Below, in pieces: positions 60,363 to 64,000 of a stretch of DNA of 64,000 nucleotides. Numbering within the stretch: the first letter of the stretch is position 1; the number at the start of each line of letters is the position of its first letter. The DNA comes from Actinobacteria bacterium OK074 (GTDB lineage Bacteria; Actinomycetota; Actinomycetes; Streptomycetales; Streptomycetaceae). The position numbers and the translations under genes are program-made. Location of the stretch: assembly GCA_001298575.1 (NCBI GenBank), contig LJCV01000055.1, forward strand, positions 1 to 64,000, read 5' to 3'. The notes under the pieces are model-generated. The model was not told where the DNA came from. It saw nothing but the letters and a program-made list of their open reading frames with translations, and did no database searches.

Positions 60363-60760
60363 GATGAAAACTCCCTCTGAGTGCCGACCTCTTGTGGTGG
60401 GGGGATTCCGATCACGGGTGGGGGAAACCGCCACAGGCACGGACACCCGGTCCGGGAGACCGTCACGGCCGCGCGCACCGGCGAGGAGCCCCCGCACCGG
60501 ACGGCGCCGGCACCGGGAGGCTCCGCGCACGGAGGTGGCGGGCCGGCCGGGACGTCCCACGGTCCCGGCCGGCCGCGGCGAAGTCGCCACCAGCCGTTCA
60601 GCAGTTAGCCGCCGACGGTAATGAGGGGTGACACCCCGGCTGATCGTTCATCTCGCTGAGCGAGACCCGCGTTCTGGCCCAGTCCCGGTGAGCGGAACGT
60701 ACGGCACCGCCGCCCGGTACGGACGATCAGGCTGGAGTCCGGCACGAGTTGAGGATGCAG
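60363..60760. promoter_or_regulatory. Divergent intergenic region between kstD and hsaE
   Basis: About 400 bases without a credible gene. Its kstD-proximal half is GC-rich with imperfect CCGGCCGG palindromes. The hsaE-proximal half carries CTGATCGTTCAT at 60639 and, on the reverse strand near 60722, CTGATCGTCCGT, plus a TCGCTGAGCGA palindrome at 60653-60663. These are candidate operators. Confidence 0.4.
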
Positions 60761-61591
60761 ATGACAGACGTCAGGAAACCGACGGGCACCGCGGACCGCG
60801 AGGAGGCCGTCGCCGAGGCGGCCGCCCGGCTGGCCCGCGCCGCCCGCGAGCACAAGCCGTGCGCGCCCGTACGGGACCTGCTCGGCTCCCGTGACATCGG
60901 CCTCGCCTACGCCGTCCAGCAGCACGTGATCGGTGACCGGATCGCGGCCGGGGCCCGGGTCGTCGGCCGCAAGATCGGCCTGACCTCGCCGTCCGTGCAG
61001 CGGCAAGTGGGCGTCGACCGGCCCGACTTCGGGGTGCTCCTCGACGACATGGACGTCACCGGACTGCCCGCCGTGCCCAGCGGACGGCTGCTCCAGCCCA
61101 AGGTCGAGGCGGAGATCGCCTTCGTGCTCGCCGCCGACCTCGACCACGCCGACCTCGACCTGGCGACGGTCCGGGCCGCGGTCGGGCACGCGGTGGCCGC
61201 GCTGGAGATCGTGGACAGCCGGGTGGCCGACTGGGACATCGCGATCACCGACACGGTCGCCGACAACGCCTCCGGCGGCCTGTTCGTCCTGGGCCAACAG
61301 CGGCGCACGCTCAAGGAGTTCGAGCCGCGGGAGGTGACGATGCAGTTGTACGCGGACGGGAAGCTCGCCTCCGCGGGCGACGGCGCCGCCTGCCTCGGCG
61401 ACCCGCTCGCCGCCCTGCTCTGGCTGGCGCGCACCGCCCGCGAGTTCGGCGATCCGCTGCGCGCGGGCCAGGTCGTGCTCTCCGGCGCGCTCGGCCCGCT
61501 GGTCCCCACCCCGCCAGGAACCACCGTACGGGCCGAGATGTCCGGCCTCGGCACGGTGGCAGCGACCTTCTCACCCAAGGACCGAGGATGA
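60761..61591 (+). CDS. hsaE: 2-hydroxypenta-2,4-dienoate hydratase (HsaE type)
   Basis: A 276-residue member of the MhpD/HsaE hydratase family. Characteristic segments are [36 protein letters not shown] (metal-binding Glu residues) and [17 protein letters not shown]. It hydrates the dienoate released by HsaD to 4-hydroxy-2-oxoacid. ATG 60761 with GAGGA five bases upstream was chosen among three clustered in-frame starts. The stop overlaps hsaG by four bases. Confidence 0.88.
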   Translation: MTDVRKPTGTADREEAVAEAAARLARAAREHKPCAPVRDLLGSRDIGLAYAVQQHVIGDRIAAGARVVGRKIGLTSPSVQRQVGVDRPDFGVLLDDMDVTGLPAVPSGRLLQPKVEAEIAFVLAADLDHADLDLATVRAAVGHAVAALEIVDSRVADWDIAITDTVADNASGGLFVLGQQRRTLKEFEPREVTMQLYADGKLASAGDGAACLGDPLAALLWLARTAREFGDPLRAGQVVLSGALGPLVPTPPGTTVRAEMSGLGTVAATFSPKDRG

Positions 61592-62568
61592 CGAAGACCA
61601 AGGTGGCCGTAATCGGCTCCGGCAACATCGGCACCGACCTGATGTTCAAGGTGCTGCGCCTGTCCGACACCCTGGAGATGGCCGCGATGGTGGGCATCGA
61701 CCCGGACTCGGACGGGCTGGCCCGCGCCGCCCGCCTGAAGATCCCCACGACCCACGAGGGCGTCGAAGGACTGATCCGCATGGACGGCTTCGACGACATC
61801 GCCATCGTCTTCGACGCCACCTCCGCCAAGGCCCACGTCGAGAACGCCAAGCGCCTCGCCCCCTACGGCAAACACCTGGTCGACCTCACCCCGGCGGCCA
61901 TCGGCCCCTACGTGGTGCCCCCGGTGAACCTGGACGAGCACCTGGTCGGCGACGCCGGCGGTGTCGGGGATGCCGTCAACCTCAACCTGGTCACCTGCGG
62001 CGGCCAGGCCACCATCCCCATCGTGCACGCGGTCAGCCGGATCACCCCGGTGCCGTACGCCGAGATCGTCGCCTCCATCGCCTCCAAGTCGGCCGGACCC
62101 GGCACCCGGGCCAACATCGACGAGTTCACCGAGACCACCTCCGCCGCGATCGAGAAGGTGGGCGGCGCCCGGCGCGGCAAGGCCATCATCGTGCTCAACC
62201 CGGCCGAACCGCCCCTGATCATGCGGGACACGGTGTACTGCCTGATCGGCGACGCGGACCACGAGGCGATCCGCGCCTCCGTCACTCAGATGGTGGCCGC
62301 GGTCGCCGAGTACGTGCCCGGCTACCGGCTCAAGCAACAAGTGCAGTTCACGCCGCTCGACGACGGCGCCCCCGTACACACCCTGCTGACCGGCGGCGCG
62401 GAGGGCGAGGTCACCACGAAGGTGTCCGTCTTCCTCGAAGTCGAGGGCGCCGCCCACTACCTGCCCGCCTACGCCGGCAACCTCGACATCATGACCTCGG
62501 CCGCCCTGCGGGTGGCCGAGCGGGTCGCCGAGCGTCTGTCCGCCCCGGCCGCCGAGGTGACCAAGTGA
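61588..62568 (+). CDS. hsaG: Acylating acetaldehyde/propionaldehyde dehydrogenase (HsaG type)
   Basis: A 326-residue acylating aldehyde dehydrogenase. The NAD motif is [16 protein letters not shown] and the catalytic Cys lies in [15 protein letters not shown]. It forms a channelling complex with the aldolase, converting the released aldehyde to acetyl- or propionyl-CoA. ATGA overlaps join it to hsaE before and hsaF after. Confidence 0.92.
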   Translation: MTKTKVAVIGSGNIGTDLMFKVLRLSDTLEMAAMVGIDPDSDGLARAARLKIPTTHEGVEGLIRMDGFDDIAIVFDATSAKAHVENAKRLAPYGKHLVDLTPAAIGPYVVPPVNLDEHLVGDAGGVGDAVNLNLVTCGGQATIPIVHAVSRITPVPYAEIVASIASKSAGPGTRANIDEFTETTSAAIEKVGGARRGKAIIVLNPAEPPLIMRDTVYCLIGDADHEAIRASVTQMVAAVAEYVPGYRLKQQVQFTPLDDGAPVHTLLTGGAEGEVTTKVSVFLEVEGAAHYLPAYAGNLDIMTSAALRVAERVAERLSAPAAEVTK

Positions 62569-63581
62569 CCACCACCCCCACGCAGTTGTACGTCCAGGAC
62601 GTCACCCTCCGGGACGGCATGCACGCCATCCGGCACCGGATCACCCCCGAGAGCGTGACCGCCATCTGCACGGCCCTGGACCGGGCCGGGGTCGACGCCA
62701 TCGAGGTCGCGCACGGCGACGGCCTCGCGGGCGGCAGCCTCAACTACGGCCCCGGCAGCAACACCGACTGGGAGTGGATCGAGGCCGCCGCCGACGCCAT
62801 CGACCGCGCGGTCCTCACCTCCCTGCTCCTGCCCGGCATCGGCACCATCGCCGAACTCAAGCAGGCGTACGCCCTCGGGGTCCGCTCGGTGCGCATCGCC
62901 ACCCACTGCACCGAGGCGGACGTGGCCGCGCAGCACATCGCCACCGCCCGCGAACTCGGCATGGACGTCTCCGGGTTCCTGATGATGGCCCACATGGCCG
63001 AACCCGCCGAACTCGCCCGCCAGGCAGGGCTGATGGAGTCCTACGGCGCGCACTGCGTGTACGTCACCGACTCCGGCGGCCGGCTCACCATGACCGGCGT
63101 ACGCGACCGGGTGCGCGCCTACCGGGACACGCTGGATGCGGGGACCCAGATCGGCATCCACGCGCACGAGAACCTCTCCCTGTCGGTGGCCAACTCGGTG
63201 GTCGCGGTCGAGGAGGGCGTGACCCGGGTCGACGCCTCCCTCGCCGGGCAGGGCGCGGGTGCCGGCAACTGCCCGATCGAGCCGTTCATCGCGGTGGCCA
63301 ACCTCTACGGCTGGAAGCACGACTGCGACCTCTTCGCGCTCCAGGACGCCGCCGAGGACCTGGTCCGCCCGCTCCAGGACCGCCCGGTGCGCGTGGACCG
63401 CGAAACCCTCACCCTCGGGTACGCCGGCGCCTACTCCAGCTTCCTGCGCCACGCGGAGACGGCGGCCCAGCAGTACGGCCTGGACGCGCGCACCATCCTC
63501 CAGGAGGTCGGCAGGCGCGGACTGGTCGGCGGCCAGGAGGACATGATCGTGGACATCGCCCTCGACCTCACCCACGGCTGA
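62565..63581 (+). CDS. hsaF: 4-hydroxy-2-oxovalerate aldolase (HsaF type)
   Basis: A 338-residue class II aldolase of the BphI/HsaF family. [20 protein letters not shown] opens the TIM barrel with the metal Asp and the catalytic Arg-Asp pair, and [15 protein letters not shown] holds the metal His residues. It splits 4-hydroxy-2-oxoacids to pyruvate and an aldehyde passed to HsaG. It ends the hsaE-G-F operon before a strong terminator. Confidence 0.93.
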   Translation: MTTTPTQLYVQDVTLRDGMHAIRHRITPESVTAICTALDRAGVDAIEVAHGDGLAGGSLNYGPGSNTDWEWIEAAADAIDRAVLTSLLLPGIGTIAELKQAYALGVRSVRIATHCTEADVAAQHIATARELGMDVSGFLMMAHMAEPAELARQAGLMESYGAHCVYVTDSGGRLTMTGVRDRVRAYRDTLDAGTQIGIHAHENLSLSVANSVVAVEEGVTRVDASLAGQGAGAGNCPIEPFIAVANLYGWKHDCDLFALQDAAEDLVRPLQDRPVRVDRETLTLGYAGAYSSFLRHAETAAQQYGLDARTILQEVGRRGLVGGQEDMIVDIALDLTHG

Positions 63582-63624
63582 CCGGGCCCGACCGGGCCGA
63601 ACACCCCCGTCGGACCCCTCGCAC

Positions 63625-63668
63625 ACAAGCCGCTCCCCGGCAGAGTCTGCCGGGGAGCGGCTTGTTTT
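63625..63668 (+). terminator. Strong terminator after hsaF
   Basis: ACAAGCCGCTCCCCGGCAG and its exact complement (19 bases) around AGT, followed by TTT. It is one of the few hairpins here with a short U-tract. Confidence 0.85.
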
Positions 63669-63821
63669 CGCCGCCGTCTGTACGCGGCCGTCGCGCCGCC
63701 GAATAATAGACCGGTCGTACCAATTTAGTGCGTGCACGCCTCTTGGTCCGCGACTGACCGCGTTGGTACCTTGGCGCTGCTGGCGCCGAACTAGAATTGA
63801 TTTCAGTTTGAGCAGGAGGCC

Positions 63822-64000
63822 ATGACGATGACGTCTGCCCTATGCCTGAAACCGCGTTCCGAGGACGACGGGCACGCGCTGCCTCCGTCGATGATGGAGC
63901 GCGTCACGTTGATCATGGACCTCTTCGAACGTCCGCAGACGCATCTGACGCTCGAAACGGTGTCCCGCCGGACCCATCTGCCACGCTCCACCACGCACCG
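63822..64000 (+). CDS. IclR-type regulator, N-terminal part (cut by window edge)
   Basis: The first 59 residues of a protein with an IclR-like winged-helix start: MMERVTLIMDLFERPQTHLT, then LETVSRRTHLPRSTTHR. AGGAGG precedes ATG 63822 by two bases. Its promoter region holds short inverted motifs (TACCAA near 63718, TTGGTACC near 63765). It may regulate the hsaE-G-F side or genes beyond the window. Confidence 0.7.
   Translation, partial: MTMTSALCLKPRSEDDGHALPPSMMERVTLIMDLFERPQTHLTLETVSRRTHLPRSTTH

Noticed and set aside
56866-60760. Classical KstR palindrome with TAGAAC and GTTCTA arms
   Set aside because: Looked for by eye in the promoter regions of the ring-cleavage block and not found; a motif scan would be decisive.
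1-64000. tRNA genes, insertion sequences, phage or plasmid origins
   Set aside because: No cloverleaf, transposase, integrase, inverted-repeat ends or replication protein was recognised.

Overview
The window is high-GC DNA (about 70% or more by eye) with strong GC3 bias, GTG and TTG starts, ATGA gene overlaps and long terminator hairpins without U-tracts. It is actinomycete chromosome, probably Streptomyces or a close relative (inference). I saw no tRNA, rRNA, insertion sequence, integrase or CRISPR array.

Region 1 (1-4935) holds a JmjC-type cupin oxygenase, an XRE-HTH/TPR regulator, a 50-residue secreted peptide gene converging on it, and an ABC exporter beyond an AT-rich promoter segment. 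The arrangement resembles a peptide-signalling or peptide-modification locus and is one of the two least explained parts of the window.

Region 2 (5027-12947) is a complete mycofactocin locus: mftR, mftG (opposite strand), then mftA-B-C-D-E-F. The 48-residue precursor MftA ends in IDGMCGVY. Several genes overlap by 4 bases.

Region 3 (13073-55928) is a large catabolic island. It starts with an hsaAB-type two-component flavin monooxygenase and continues with SDRs, acyl-CoA dehydrogenases, thiolases, crotonases, a Liv-type ABC importer with a fused permease, an aldehyde dehydrogenase, an F420-type LLM oxidoreductase and acyl-CoA ligases. A group at 29361-34622 resembles the 4-hydroxyacyl-CoA kinase/dehydrogenase (lva) set. 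Further on are CoA-transferase and racemase genes, a P450 and a ferredoxin, a MaoC-type hydratase, and two SDRs of the mycofactocin-coupled type. A GntR regulator made of two complete fused FadR-like units sits in the middle. About 13 copies of an imperfect palindrome, AGT-N2-ACT, lie in front of most transcription units here, so the island looks like one regulon.

Region 4 (55987-63668) is a steroid-type ring meta-cleavage block: an extradiol dioxygenase (hsaC type), a C-C bond hydrolase (hsaD type), a TetR regulator resembling KstR, a ketosteroid dehydrogenase-type flavoprotein (kstD type) and, divergent from it, hsaE-hsaG-hsaF. The kstD/hsaE-G-F order matches the mycobacterial cholesterol locus. 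The AGT-N2-ACT element was not seen here. An IclR-type regulator begins at the right edge and is cut off.

Taken together, the Liv importer probably brings in a polycyclic or branched substrate, possibly a steroid carboxylate. CoA ligases, racemase, dehydrogenases, hydratases and thiolases would shorten its side chain. KstD and HsaABCDEFG-type enzymes would open the rings and deliver pyruvate and propionyl- or acetyl-CoA. Mycofactocin would serve as the bound redox carrier for the SDRs, with MftG passing electrons to respiration. The substrate is inferred, not shown.
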